The notes under the pieces were generated by a model. That model worked only from the letters and a program-made list of their open reading frames with translations. It was not told the origin of the DNA and did not search any database. A stretch of DNA of 64,000 bases from Treponema sp. GTDB lineage: Bacteria > Spirochaetota > Spirochaetia > Treponematales > Treponemataceae. This document shows, in pieces, positions 1 through 8,806 of the stretch; the stretch's first letter is position 1; every line of letters starts with the position of its first letter. Where the stretch lies: NCBI GenBank assembly GCA_017645785.1, contig JAGCNW010000010.1:148102-212101 (forward strand), given 5' to 3'. A program made the translations under genes and the position numbers.

Positions 1-986
1 GCGCTCTTTTCAAAATCTTCAAGCGCTTCCTTGTACTTGTTCTGGGCAAAAAAAGCCATTCCCCTGTGCTTGTGAATGACAGAGAGAACGTTGTCGTTAA
101 GCTGGGACTTTGAATTTAAAATGTCCGAATAAATCGTAACAGCCAAATCCAAGTTTCCGCCGTTGTGGGCTTGGAGGGCGCGCAAAATCATGTCGTCGAT
201 CGTTCCGCGGACGTAAGGGCTTACGCGGCCGATGTCCTCTTTTTGAGGCTCTTCCTTTGCCTTATTGACTTGCAAGCCATTCTCTTCGTCGGTGATGACA
301 TCGGCCTTTTTGTAAAAAGTTTCCCGGCGTTCGTCGACGGCGCGCTGAAAATTCTTTTGGTAGTCGCGGATTTCCTGGAATATTGTGTCCGCCAAAGAAA
401 GGGAGGCGTTGACGCAAGCCAATTTTCTTCTAAGGGGAGCGTCAAAAGGCGTGAACTCGGTTTTGTAAATCAACTCGTGCTCGACTTCGGCCCAAGCGTC
501 TTGCAATATCGTGCGCACTTGAACTTCGCAGCAAAGGTCATCCGGAATCGGAAGGTCCTTTACCAAAGCGGGATTCAAGACGCTTAGGTCCAAGCACTCT
601 TTTGGAATGTTTATCAAAATGTGGACGGACTCGTAGCCGAACTCCTTAAAGCTCATGGTCTCGCCCTTTCGCTCCACTTCCCTCACCGAATACTTTTCGG
701 ATATTTGCTTCACCACATGGGGAATGTCTTCCAAAAAGGCGCAAACGACGCGGATTCCAATCATGTCCGTAAGACAAACTAATTTATCGGTGCGATAAAT
801 CGAGTCGGCCCTTTGTCTTACTACTTTCGCGTAATAGCTTTTAAATGATTTTATTCTTGATTTTAGGACAGGTCTGGGATTCAAGTCCAAGTCTCCCGCC
901 AGCATGCTTTGAATGTTGTTCAATACGCAGGAGAAAATCGGATAATAAGAGTTGTAAAGTTCTTCAATGTTGCTTTTGCTTGGCAT
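1..986 (-). CDS. RelA/SpoT-domain (p)ppGpp synthetase with C-terminal TPR-like region, partial
   Basis: Reading leftward from ATG at 986 gives 328 codons with no stop, so the gene runs off the left edge. Residues about 35-200 carry the alarmone synthetase core: an RxKSxxS-like stretch (RIKSFKSYYAK), DMIGIRVVCAF, a GYESVH segment and the EVQVRT...DAWAEVEHELIYK block that binds GTP and donates the catalytic glutamate. No HD hydrolase domain precedes it, so it resembles a small alarmone synthetase, making (p)ppGpp from GTP/GDP and ATP. After a charged linker the last 70 residues look like tetratricopeptide helices (ALQAHNGGNLDLAVTIY, KYKEALEDFE), an accessory part not found in RelP/RelQ. The downstream end is unseen. 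Family assignment is sure; the direction of regulation is not visible. Confidence 0.85.
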   Translation of the reverse strand, partial: MPSKSNIEELYNSYYPIFSCVLNNIQSMLAGDLDLNPRPVLKSRIKSFKSYYAKVVRQRADSIYRTDKLVCLTDMIGIRVVCAFLEDIPHVVKQISEKYSVREVERKGETMSFKEFGYESVHILINIPKECLDLSVLNPALVKDLPIPDDLCCEVQVRTILQDAWAEVEHELIYKTEFTPFDAPLRRKLACVNASLSLADTIFQEIRDYQKNFQRAVDERRETFYKKADVITDEENGLQVNKAKEEPQKEDIGRVSPYVRGTIDDMILRALQAHNGGNLDLAVTIYSDILNSKSQLNDNVLSVIHKHRGMAFFAQNKYKEALEDFEKS

Positions 987-997
987 AGGCTGTCCTT

Positions 998-1033
998 AAA
1001 AAAAAAGGACTGCCCAAAAAATCGGACAGTCCT
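998..1033 (-). terminator. Intrinsic terminator of flaA
   Basis: On the minus strand AGGACTG...CAGTCCT form a stem around a loop containing a run of T, followed by nine T. It lies 24 bases past the flaA stop and separates flaA from the synthetase gene beyond. Confidence 0.8.
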
Positions 1034-1056
1034 CTTTTGCTGAAGACTAATTTTTA

Positions 1057-2142
1057 TTAGTTGGCGGCCTGTCCCTGGTTGGACTGAGCGTTAGATCCAG
1101 ATCCCTCGTTCAAGCTTGAAGAGAATTCTGTCTCTGTGGCCAACTTAGCCTTTTCGAGATAGCGGTTAACCTGCTTGTTTCCAAAGCGCTGCATCTCGGC
1201 TGTCTGGCGCTCGCTTTCTTTCTTTGTGATGATTCCCCACAAATCTTCGTCAGCGATGTCGCGGTCAGATGTGAGCAAGGCTTTGTCGTAAATTACCTTT
1301 ACGTCCTTGAAGTAACCGATATAGTTTCCGCCGATGTGGGCGCTGTCGCGGCATACCTGGAAACCTGTGAACTTCACGAAGGGAAGTCCGCGAGGATAAA
1401 TCGGGTATACACGAATTTCGCGGTTGCGGATTTCCGAGATATACTGGGGGTTGTTCCAGATCAAAGTCTTCCATCCGTCAAATCCGAGGTAGCCCATAAA
1501 GTAACGGCGCTCGATGTTGTCGTTGTCCTTGAGCATTACGTACAATGAGTGAGGATAGTTCATACCCATTGTTGTGACGGCGATAGACTTGAGAGTTCCG
1601 ACGTTCTTAACGACGCCGTATCCGTCTTCAAACAAAGTCTTGCCTGAAGCTTTCTGCTCGTCTGTCGGTTCCTGGCGAACGCCATTGTCGTCGGCGTCGG
1701 CCAAAGGCTCGTAAGCCGGAATGTCGAAAGCGGGAACGATCTTAGCGTTGGCGTTGTTTGCCCAGTCGGGGAAAATCACGCGTACGCCCATGACGTTTTT
1801 GCCGGCGAACGGAACGTTGGCGCTGTCCTTTACAGGAGCGGCAACAACTCTAGAATCCGCGAGACTTCCAACATTGCGGGCAGAAGAGTTCAACTGAACT
1901 TCCCACTCAGGCAAAGCGAGAGATGTCTTCATCAACTCTTTTTGGTCGTCGGTGAATGTGGCGCCGGCGGCAACAGAAAAGTCCATTACAGTGCGTTTGT
2001 TCTGCGTGGGGTTGCCAGTCTGCTCATCATTGCAGCAGTCCGCCTGGAGCTGCGTAAAGTCGATGAGCGTCGCTTCTTCGGCGAACGCAAGCGAACCGGC
2101 GAGCAAAAGCGCTGTCGCGATCAAACAGAAAGTTCTCTTCAT
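1057..2142 (-). CDS. flaA: Flagellar filament outer layer (sheath) protein FlaA
   Basis: A 361-residue exported protein with a clear signal peptide (hydrophobic CLIATALLLAGSLAFA, cleavage probably after AFA). FlaA coats the FlaB core of the periplasmic flagella of spirochaetes. Family features are the ADSRVVAAP and MGVRVIFPDW segments near residues 95-125, GYGVVKNVGTLKSIAVTTMGMNYPHSLYV around 170-205, and the YISEIRNREIRVYPIYPRGLPFVKF block. The C-terminus is rich in Ser, Asn and Gln. AAGGAG sits nine bases before the ATG. It is monocistronic, with its own promoter and terminator. Its separation from the hook operon at 16.6-21.8 kb is usual in Treponema. Confidence 0.95.
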   Translation of the reverse strand: MKRTFCLIATALLLAGSLAFAEEATLIDFTQLQADCCNDEQTGNPTQNKRTVMDFSVAAGATFTDDQKELMKTSLALPEWEVQLNSSARNVGSLADSRVVAAPVKDSANVPFAGKNVMGVRVIFPDWANNANAKIVPAFDIPAYEPLADADDNGVRQEPTDEQKASGKTLFEDGYGVVKNVGTLKSIAVTTMGMNYPHSLYVMLKDNDNIERRYFMGYLGFDGWKTLIWNNPQYISEIRNREIRVYPIYPRGLPFVKFTGFQVCRDSAHIGGNYIGYFKDVKVIYDKALLTSDRDIADEDLWGIITKKESERQTAEMQRFGNKQVNRYLEKAKLATETEFSSSLNEGSGSNAQSNQGQAAN

Positions 2143-2195
2143 TTGAAAAACTCCTTATAATTATTTTATAGATGTAGCCTTGTCTATTTTCTATT

Positions 2196-2224
2196 ATTAT
2201 CTAACAAGATACGCTTTTTGTCAA
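2196..2224 (-). promoter_or_regulatory. Sigma-70 type promoter of flaA
   Basis: Minus strand: TTGACA (2219-2224), a 17-base spacer, GATAAT (2196-2201). Transcription should start near 2188, giving a leader of about 45 bases ending in AAGGAG. The boxes are near consensus, fitting an abundant structural protein. Confidence 0.8.
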
Positions 2225-2243
2225 GGTTTTATTGAAAAAAAAA

Positions 2244-2741
2244 TCAAAATTCCTTGTAAAGCCCCTTATTATCTATATATATTTCCACCTGCTTATATTT
2301 GGGGAAAGTCCTTTTTATGTTCATTTTAAAGATTTCAAGCCCCTGCATAATGTCGCTGGCGTTGCCGCCTTTTACGAGCAAATCCGAGGTCAAATTTACG
2401 TACAGGGTCTTGCCCCTCTCAAAGCAAAAAATAGCCTTGGTTCCGGGCGAAAAAATCGGCCTTGAACGCTCAGTTTTGGGGCCCAGCAAGAGCTCGTCGA
2501 CATAAAGAGAAACCTTTTTGGCTCCCCTTCTTGACGGCAAAAGGCGCCATTCAACATTGTTCCTGCCGGAGTCCACAGACTGAAAGCGGAATATATATCT
2601 GCTCCCGTGAGTCTTGGCTAAAAAGACGATGAGCGAAATCAAAAATATGGCGGCTATGGCGACGCAGAAAATTTCACGAGGGCCTTTGATGCGCTTTGTC
2701 AAGTCTTTGATTTGTTCAACCTTTATTTTTTCAATTTTCAT
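2244..2741 (-). CDS. GerMN-like single-pass membrane protein
   Basis: A 165-residue protein with a basic N-terminus, one membrane segment at about residues 24-42 (IFCVAIAAIFLISLIVFLA) and an exported remainder. The outer part resembles a GerMN fold: VSLYVDELLLGP, then YVNLTSDLLVKGG, an amphipathic helix and the closing strand VEIYIDNKGLY. GerMN domains occur in cell-envelope and spore proteins and are thought to bind peptidoglycan-related ligands. Its ATG overlaps the amidase stop by four bases (ATGA), so the two are probably translationally coupled and act together at the cell wall. Exact function is unknown. It is the last gene of the leftward operon; its stop lies 20 bases from the flaA promoter. 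Confidence 0.6.
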   Translation of the reverse strand: MKIEKIKVEQIKDLTKRIKGPREIFCVAIAAIFLISLIVFLAKTHGSRYIFRFQSVDSGRNNVEWRLLPSRRGAKKVSLYVDELLLGPKTERSRPIFSPGTKAIFCFERGKTLYVNLTSDLLVKGGNASDIMQGLEIFKMNIKRTFPKYKQVEIYIDNKGLYKEF

Positions 2742-3790
2742 TTTGTTCCCGTAAAGCCGCGCGAACGCTCAAAGTGCGTCACAAAAGCGGTTATTCCATT
2801 ATATATTCCAAAGGCGGTCTTTTGCAAGTAGCTTTCGTCATTTAAAAGCTTGGCTTCCTCGTAGTTGGAAACAAAGCCGACTTCGACCAAGACGCTGGGC
2901 ATGTTTGAGTTGCGGACAACAAACCATTCCTCGGCCTTGATTCCGCGCGGAGAGCTTAAGCTTCCGATTTGCGCGGCCAAGCCGTCCATAATGAACTTGG
3001 CTATCAAAATGCTTTCGGTGGTGTATTCCTCTTCCATCATGGAATTCAAGATCGGAAAAAGCTTGGGGTCGTCGGCCTTGCCTTTTTCCAAGACCGTTCG
3101 GCGGTAGCCTGGCGAAAGGTACCAAACCTCGTAGCCGCGCGCCTTTTTGTCAAGCGACGAGTTTACGTGGATAGATATGTAAAGAACGGCCTCATGGTCC
3201 TTGAGCTTGACAGAATTTGCGATTTCGGTTCTTTGCTGAAGGCTGATGAAAACGTCGTTGCTTCTGGTCATTATAATTTGCTTTTGAGGATACGCGGTTT
3301 TTAGGCGCGCGGCGAGCATTTTGGCCACCGAGAGGTTTATGTCCTTTTCTTTTATCGTGACGTTCTTGCCGTTGATTTTATGGGTCATCAAGGCGCCCGG
3401 ATCTTTTCCGCCGTGACCAGGGTCGATCAAAATCGCTCCAACCTTGAAGTTTTCGCCCGAAGCAGATTTTAGCTCAAACCATTCCTCCGCGTCCTTGAGG
3501 AATTGCGGACTTACATAAAGCTGGCCGTCAGTGATTTGCGGAGCGTCGGTATAGGCGAACTTTTCGTTGTCCAAAAGAATCACGTTTGAGCCCGCGCGGA
3601 AAGACACTTGCTTTCCGTTTTTTTCCAAGACGCCGCTTTGGGTCAAGGTGTCCCAGTAAAGGATTTGCCCTTTTTGCGAGCTTTGCTCCAAAAGAGAAAG
3701 GCTTTGCGAGAGCGCGGGCGAACACAAAAGAAAAAGCGCGACGACAAAAGCCGCGAAGGAGCGAACGCCGCTCATTTTATTTTGAAACAT
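2738..3790 (-). CDS. N-acetylmuramoyl-L-alanine amidase (Amidase_3 family)
   Basis: A 350-residue exported zinc amidase that cleaves the MurNAc-L-alanine bond of peptidoglycan. The signal peptide is FAAFVVALFLLCSPALS. The catalytic domain starts near residue 118: ILIDPGHGGKDPGA (zinc His126), a KEKDINLSVA segment carrying the expected glutamate ligand, IIMTRSNDVFISLQQRTEIAN, YISIHVNSS (second histidine) and VLVEVGFVSN with the catalytic Glu. The N-terminal 90 residues are a divergent envelope domain resembling an AMIN region. The start at 3790 overlaps the upstream ATP-grasp gene by 14 bases; it has an AGGGGG stretch six bases upstream, whereas the alternative ATG at 3775 has none. Likely role: septum or envelope remodelling. 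Confidence 0.9.
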   Translation of the reverse strand: MFQNKMSGVRSFAAFVVALFLLCSPALSQSLSLLEQSSQKGQILYWDTLTQSGVLEKNGKQVSFRAGSNVILLDNEKFAYTDAPQITDGQLYVSPQFLKDAEEWFELKSASGENFKVGAILIDPGHGGKDPGALMTHKINGKNVTIKEKDINLSVAKMLAARLKTAYPQKQIIMTRSNDVFISLQQRTEIANSVKLKDHEAVLYISIHVNSSLDKKARGYEVWYLSPGYRRTVLEKGKADDPKLFPILNSMMEEEYTTESILIAKFIMDGLAAQIGSLSSPRGIKAEEWFVVRNSNMPSVLVEVGFVSNYEEAKLLNDESYLQKTAFGIYNGITAFVTHFERSRGFTGTK

Positions 3791-5381
3791 ACAAGGCCCC
3801 CTGGATTCCGCCGCGAATCAACGCCAGCCAGAATTTTTTATAGTTAAGCTCGCCATGATTTAAATTCATTTTGTCAAATTTTTCAATAGTTTCAAAAAGG
3901 GAAAGGTTGTTCCAATCCCTTATGTCCATGCAATTTTGAAGCGACGACGGAACGTTGTTGGAAATCAAGTCAAACTCGCCTATCTTCCGGTCCGACTCGC
4001 AGTCAAGCTCAAAATTAAAGGCGCGGTCAACTTCTTTGGGAAGCTGAAAGGCTTCGGGCGGAAAAAGGCCTTCTTCCTTGGCGCGCTTCATTCTAAGAAA
4101 ATCATCGGTTTCCGGATTGCCTTTCTCAAGAACAATCGTCACGCATTTTACGGCCTCTTCGGCCGCCTTGACCGCTTCCTCGCGCGTAGCCGCGACTGAA
4201 ATCACGTTGCCGCACTTTTCGACATTGTTGCGCGGAAAAACAACCCGGTCGCCAGGCTTTACGCGCGGAAAAATATCCCGCACTCCGGAAATTTTCGCGG
4301 CGTCAGCGGTATGGAGAACTTCTTTGACGCGGCCGGGAATGGAAATCCAAGCGCGCTCCGCCGACGAGCGCGAGGAGTTGTAGGCGTACATTTGGAAGGG
4401 CGCGTCTTGAATCGCCAATGGAAACCTGTATGACTCCAACGCAAAAGGCCGCCTGCCCAAAGCGATTTCTATGGCTTGCTCGGTAAGGTTTAGGTCGCTC
4501 GAATAAGGAAAGGTCCAGCCGGACATGTAACCGCCGGAAAGCCGCGCGGCGATTTCTCCGATCACAGGGCCCTTTTTTGTCCACTTGATGTCGGCCTTGG
4601 CCGCTCCCCTTGAAAGGCCCAAAGACTTGGCTCCCCGCGCGAAAGCCGTGACCAGCTCGACATACTGCTGGTATGAAATGTTAGTGGGCATCGTGTGGCC
4701 AAGCTCGACAAAGTAAGGCTCAAAATAAATGTGCCTGTCGGCAAAGCCGGTGATTGTGAAGGTTCCGTCATACATCAAGGCGTCGATGGAAAATTCCGGC
4801 CCTTCCAAATACTCTTCCAAAAGCGCCCTTCCGCTTCTGGAATATTTTAAGGCCTCGTCAACAGCGGCAAAAAGCTCATCCTTGTTTCTGACCATGCGGC
4901 ATCCGCGGGCGCCCATGTTGTCGACAGGCTTGACGACGTATGGAAACTTCAAGCCGTTTACGACTTGCGCGGTCAAGGTGTTCTTGAGGTATTTTTTTTC
5001 GATCAAAATAAAATGGGGGCTTGGAACGCGCGCGTTTCTAAAGCACTGGCGCATCAAGGCCTTGTCGCTTGCGTTGACGGCGGCCGCGTAGCTGTGGCCG
5101 GGAAATCCGCATTTTTCGGCGGCGTAGGCCACGTTGGCGCTAAAGTCCGTTCCCGCCGTAAAGACAGCCTTGAGGTTCATGCAGCCGGCAAGGCTCTGGG
5201 CGTAGCTTGCGATTTCGTCCCGGTTCTTAAGGTCTATTTGCTCAAAGTGGTCCGCGTCTTGAATGCAAGCCGCCTGGGGATTTCCGTCAACGACATATAT
5301 TTCGAGGCCTAATTTTCTTGCCGCCAAGATCGCGGGCCGCTGCATGGTTCCAGCGCCTAATATTAAGATTGAATCCTTCAT
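3777..5381 (-). CDS. ATP-grasp ligase of the glycan cluster
   Basis: A 534-residue soluble protein. Residues 1-110 form a Rossmann-like pre-ATP-grasp domain opening with ILILGAGTMQRPAI and IYVVDGNP, as in carbamoyl-phosphate synthase-like ligases. The ATP-grasp core follows: PYVVKPVDNMGARGCRMV, ALLEEYLEGPEFSIDAL, and the metal-binding KADIKWTKKGPVIGEIAARLSGG. Such enzymes join a carboxylate to an amine through an acyl phosphate. Substrate cannot be read, but its position after a sugar cytidylyltransferase/PseG-like/methyltransferase fusion (ATGA overlap) suggests an aminoacyl or similar decoration of a surface sugar. About 150 further C-terminal residues look unrelated to the core. Assignment to the fold is firm; pathway is inference. 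Confidence 0.75.
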   Translation of the reverse strand: MKDSILILGAGTMQRPAILAARKLGLEIYVVDGNPQAACIQDADHFEQIDLKNRDEIASYAQSLAGCMNLKAVFTAGTDFSANVAYAAEKCGFPGHSYAAAVNASDKALMRQCFRNARVPSPHFILIEKKYLKNTLTAQVVNGLKFPYVVKPVDNMGARGCRMVRNKDELFAAVDEALKYSRSGRALLEEYLEGPEFSIDALMYDGTFTITGFADRHIYFEPYFVELGHTMPTNISYQQYVELVTAFARGAKSLGLSRGAAKADIKWTKKGPVIGEIAARLSGGYMSGWTFPYSSDLNLTEQAIEIALGRRPFALESYRFPLAIQDAPFQMYAYNSSRSSAERAWISIPGRVKEVLHTADAAKISGVRDIFPRVKPGDRVVFPRNNVEKCGNVISVAATREEAVKAAEEAVKCVTIVLEKGNPETDDFLRMKRAKEEGLFPPEAFQLPKEVDRAFNFELDCESDRKIGEFDLISNNVPSSLQNCMDIRDWNNLSLFETIEKFDKMNLNHGELNYKKFWLALIRGGIQGALYVSK

Positions 5382-7849
5382 CGCGCTTCCTTAATTTTTT
5401 TGCAATAAATCTCAAAGGTGTCGCCCAAGCTGAGCGCTTTACAGAATACAGCAAGAAGCCTAAAAATAAAAGACTTTTGCGAGAGATTTTTGAAAAATTT
5501 GATTCGTTCCGGGTGAATGCCCGCGGGAACGATTTTAACGGCCTTAAAGCCAAATCTTCTTAACATTGACGCGGCTCTGGAAGGCTCCCAAATTGTGTAG
5601 TGGTCGCGGGGGCTTTGGGCGAAAAAAGTTTTTTTGTTAAAGCGGCCGCTCACGCCCTGCGCGCTGGGAGTCGAAAAAGCGAAAACGCCGCCCTTGTTCA
5701 AAAGCTTGTTGACGCGAGGCAAAAGCTCCGCAAAGTCTTTGCAATGCTCGATGACATACCACATGGAGACGGCGTCAAAGCCTTCAAGTCCAAATTCTTT
5801 TTTAGGGTCAAAGTCGGCGAAGTTGGAGCGGACGGCTCTAAAGCCCAAGTCGTTTTTTACATAATCCAAGGCGCTTTGCGAAATGTCTGTTCCATAGGGC
5901 TCAAAGCCCAAGTCTTTGGCGGCCGCCAAGAAGGGACCGTAAGCGCAGCCGATGTCCAAAACGGAAGCGGGCCTTGAAGATCGGCCCAAAAGCAATGCGC
6001 GAATGATTTTTGCCCGCCTAAGGCCCTGCGCCTTGATGGAGTCAAAATCGTCCAAGTAAGCTCGGCCGTACTGGGCCTTGTATTCGCTTCCAAAATAATC
6101 GGCTTCGTATTGAACGCGGCTGTCAGTCGAAAACGAAAGGTAAATGATTCCGCATTTTTTGCATCGGCAAAATGTATGGCTTGGAGTCCGCGCCAAGACC
6201 TTCGCGCCGCCGCCAGCGAAAGAAGCCGACGGACCGCAAACGGGGCAAGAAAATTTTTGGCCAAAAGAAAGTCTTTGAACAAAGTTCGCAAGACCAAAAC
6301 TGGAGCCGCCCGCGACTTCCAAAGCCGCCTTGAATTTTTTGTTTTCCAAAAGCGAAGGATTTTCCAAAAGCGGCCTAAGCTTGCTTTCTGTCAAATCATT
6401 TTTTTTCAGGCAAGCAAAGCCGTATTTTTTAGAAAGCTTTTTGTGGAGGCCGCTTGTCGCAAGCAATACGACAGCGCAGTTGGCAGCCAAGGCTTCAAAG
6501 GCTGTAAAGCCATAATGGCTAACAACCAAGTCATATTCGCAAAGACGCTCGCGCAAATTAGCCACAGGATTTTTTGACGAAACCTCTGTCGTTTTTATTC
6601 CAAGCCCTTCAAGGGCGCGGACGGCGGCGGCCGACAGCCCTTCCCTAGTCTCCCCGCTTACGCAAACAAGCGCGGACTTTATTTTGTCCGGAAAGGAATC
6701 GCGGCGGTTTTTGGGCAAGTCTATCAAGGCGGGAGAAGAAAGGTTCGCGACAAAGCCCTCCCCCTTCTTTTTTCTTGGCATGGAAGGAATTATGTCCAAA
6801 AGATAGTCAGAGCCGCCGCAAAAGTTTCCGCCGTCGTCAATCGAGCAAAGGGGGCCCAATTTGGAAAAGCGCGCGGCTTCTTCTTTTGAGGAACGGAACA
6901 AGTCGAGGCAAACGAGGTCCCAGCCCGCTCCCAATTTTTCAAAAGGCTCGTCGATGATTTGAAAGTCCTTAAGGCCGTCCAAAAGCGCTTCTTGGACAAG
7001 GGCGCCGGTTTCCTTTAGGCCGCTTTCTTTGGGAACGAAAACAAAGGCGCCGATTTTTTTTGCAACGGAAAGAGCCCTGCGCAAATGGCCGGTGCCCCGG
7101 CCCGCCTTTAGGCTGGGAACAAGGAGGACAGTTTTTTGCAAATAAGGATTTTTGAGCGCGTCCAAGATTTGGCGCGAAGAAAAAGGCGGGGCGGCGTTTT
7201 GGGCTTGCAAAAAATCCAAGAGCCTTTGGGCCCGCTTGTAGTCCGCGAATGTGTCTATTGTCGTTCGCAAATCCGCCGCAAAAAAATCTTTGGGCGCTTC
7301 CTTAAAGACGCAGTTAAAGGTTTTCGGATGCCTGTAAAGCGCGGGGCCAACATGCTCCTTGTCGTAAGGAGAGTCCGTCAAGCCTTGCGCCTTGACGAGC
7401 GAGGCCGCCTTGAACAGTTCCACCCCGCTTCCGTGCGGCAAGCCGGAATAAGTGAAGTAATCGGCTTCAAAATGATTTTCCTCAAAATCTTTAACGGACG
7501 CTTGCGCGGCTTCGTAAAACAAAAAGGGATTGTCGCCTGTGGCGCGGACAATCAAGTCGCATTCAGGAAATTCTTTTTTAATCAAAGAGCAAAAGCGGTC
7601 AAGGACATTGTCGCGGTCGCCGGCAAAAATTTCCCAGCCGGATTTTTTTGCCAGAGGCTCCAAAGCGCTTTTAGAATCGTAGTCGCAGGCGACGAAATGC
7701 CGCTCGGCCTTGACCTTTTTCATCGCGTCCAAAGTCCAGCAAAAACATTCTTTTTGTCCCAAAAGCTTCAGCGCCTTTTGCGGAAGCCTGGTCGAGGAAA
7801 GCCTGCACTGAACGATCACCGCTATGCGGTTGAATTTTCCCGCGGCCAT
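5378..7849 (-). CDS. Three-domain fusion: SpsF-like cytidylyltransferase / PseG-like / SAM methyltransferase
   Basis: An 823-residue fusion. Residues about 8-235 resemble SpsF/NeuA-type nucleotidyltransferases (VIVQCRLSSTRLPQKALKLL, then RDNVLDRF, VRATGDNPF and DLRTTIDTFADY). Residues about 240-520 resemble PseG, the UDP-sugar hydrolase of pseudaminic acid synthesis, or its GT-B relatives: GRGTGHLRRALSVAKK keeps the GHxxR motif, followed by SIDDGGN and VSHYGFTAFEAL. Residues about 540-800 are a class I methyltransferase with a leading CPVC...CRCKKCG zinc-ribbon-like segment, SAM motif VLDIGCAYGPFL and AVSMWYVIEH. The pieces correspond to activation, processing and methylation of one sugar. 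Its ATG directly follows the glycosyltransferase stop (TAGATG), and it overlaps the ATP-grasp gene by four bases. Confidence 0.8.
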   Translation of the reverse strand: MAAGKFNRIAVIVQCRLSSTRLPQKALKLLGQKECFCWTLDAMKKVKAERHFVACDYDSKSALEPLAKKSGWEIFAGDRDNVLDRFCSLIKKEFPECDLIVRATGDNPFLFYEAAQASVKDFEENHFEADYFTYSGLPHGSGVELFKAASLVKAQGLTDSPYDKEHVGPALYRHPKTFNCVFKEAPKDFFAADLRTTIDTFADYKRAQRLLDFLQAQNAAPPFSSRQILDALKNPYLQKTVLLVPSLKAGRGTGHLRRALSVAKKIGAFVFVPKESGLKETGALVQEALLDGLKDFQIIDEPFEKLGAGWDLVCLDLFRSSKEEAARFSKLGPLCSIDDGGNFCGGSDYLLDIIPSMPRKKKGEGFVANLSSPALIDLPKNRRDSFPDKIKSALVCVSGETREGLSAAAVRALEGLGIKTTEVSSKNPVANLRERLCEYDLVVSHYGFTAFEALAANCAVVLLATSGLHKKLSKKYGFACLKKNDLTESKLRPLLENPSLLENKKFKAALEVAGGSSFGLANFVQRLSFGQKFSCPVCGPSASFAGGGAKVLARTPSHTFCRCKKCGIIYLSFSTDSRVQYEADYFGSEYKAQYGRAYLDDFDSIKAQGLRRAKIIRALLLGRSSRPASVLDIGCAYGPFLAAAKDLGFEPYGTDISQSALDYVKNDLGFRAVRSNFADFDPKKEFGLEGFDAVSMWYVIEHCKDFAELLPRVNKLLNKGGVFAFSTPSAQGVSGRFNKKTFFAQSPRDHYTIWEPSRAASMLRRFGFKAVKIVPAGIHPERIKFFKNLSQKSFIFRLLAVFCKALSLGDTFEIYCKKIKEAR

Positions 7850-8806
7850 CTACTCGCGGCCCCATTCAGAAATCAATTTAAATGCGTCCATCTTGTAGCG
7901 GCAGCGGTTCTTTCTAACCCAAGCGCGGGCCGAAGCGAATTGCCTAAAGGACTCAAACAGACCGCACGAAGACCGCCAATTGTAGCCCCAAAATTTGTTA
8001 AAGGGAATTTCCGCCCGTTCGTTCTTATAAACGGGAGCCATGTTCTTTAAGAAAAAGCGCAGTTGGGACAAATCAGGCGTTGAGTCCAGAGCGGAGATCT
8101 CGTCCGAAAAAGTCATCGTCAGCGCGGTGGAAAGCTGGACCCGCTCCCCCCAAAGCCAAGCCCTAAAAGACAAGTCAAGGTTTTGCCAATAAGGATTTAT
8201 TATTTGGCCGTCAAAGCCGCCCAGCTCCTTGAATTTCTTTGTGTCATAAAGGCCAAACAAATTAAAGGGATAAAGGGTCGCCCTGCCGTCCATCGCCTGA
8301 GCGGACGAGTCAACCTTAAGCACAGCTTTTTTTGCGCTTGGAGAAAAAACGACGGGAATCGCCTGGCCAGTCCTTGAAAAAAGCCTTGGAACCACGCAAA
8401 AAACTCCAAGGCCCGAAAGCTTTTCCGAAAGCGAAGGCGTCAAAAGCGACGGCGTTACGTTCAGCGTGTCCCTCAAAACCAAAAAATGCGACGACTCCAC
8501 TTCCGAAACGGCAAGGTTCACAAGGTCTCCGTCATTGGCCTTGTCCAAGGAAATTATAAATTTTACGTGGGGAAACCTTTGCGAAAGGTCTTCGATGTTG
8601 TAATTCTTAGAATCGTTTTCTATCGAGATTATTTTTTCAAAACCGCACGCGGTCAAGTTTTGCAAGTTTTGCGACCTCATGTGAGAGTTTCCGCTGTTGA
8701 GCAAAATGGCGCAAACTTTTAAAAGAGGCTCTTGGTCGGGGTGGCGGCCGCCCAATATCACGCAATTGAGCTGCTTTTCGTTAAAAATTGAAGGTGTACC
8801 ATTCAT
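7850..8806 (-). CDS. Glycosyltransferase family 2-like protein
   Basis: A 318-residue soluble protein without signal peptide. Residues 40-115 resemble the nucleotide-binding half of a GT-A glycosyltransferase (FEKIISIENDSKNYN, then FIISLDKANDGDLVNLAVSEVESSHFLVLRD), and residues 185-235 carry the acceptor-side block typical of GT2 enzymes (FGLYDTKKFKELGGFDGQI, NLDLSFRAWLWGERV). A canonical DxD is replaced by LRDTLN, so activity should be treated with caution. The gene starts inside the end of the spiro-SPASM gene (26-base overlap) and abuts the fusion gene, so all are probably one transcript. Likely transfers the sugar made by the neighbours to protein or lipid. Confidence 0.65.
   Translation of the reverse strand: MNGTPSIFNEKQLNCVILGGRHPDQEPLLKVCAILLNSGNSHMRSQNLQNLTACGFEKIISIENDSKNYNIEDLSQRFPHVKFIISLDKANDGDLVNLAVSEVESSHFLVLRDTLNVTPSLLTPSLSEKLSGLGVFCVVPRLFSRTGQAIPVVFSPSAKKAVLKVDSSAQAMDGRATLYPFNLFGLYDTKKFKELGGFDGQIINPYWQNLDLSFRAWLWGERVQLSTALTMTFSDEISALDSTPDLSQLRFFLKNMAPVYKNERAEIPFNKFWGYNWRSSCGLFESFRQFASARAWVRKNRCRYKMDAFKLISEWGRE

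Noticed and set aside
165..587. Rightward 140-codon open frame at the left edge
   Set aside because: Antisense to the alarmone synthetase gene whose motifs read cleanly on the other strand.
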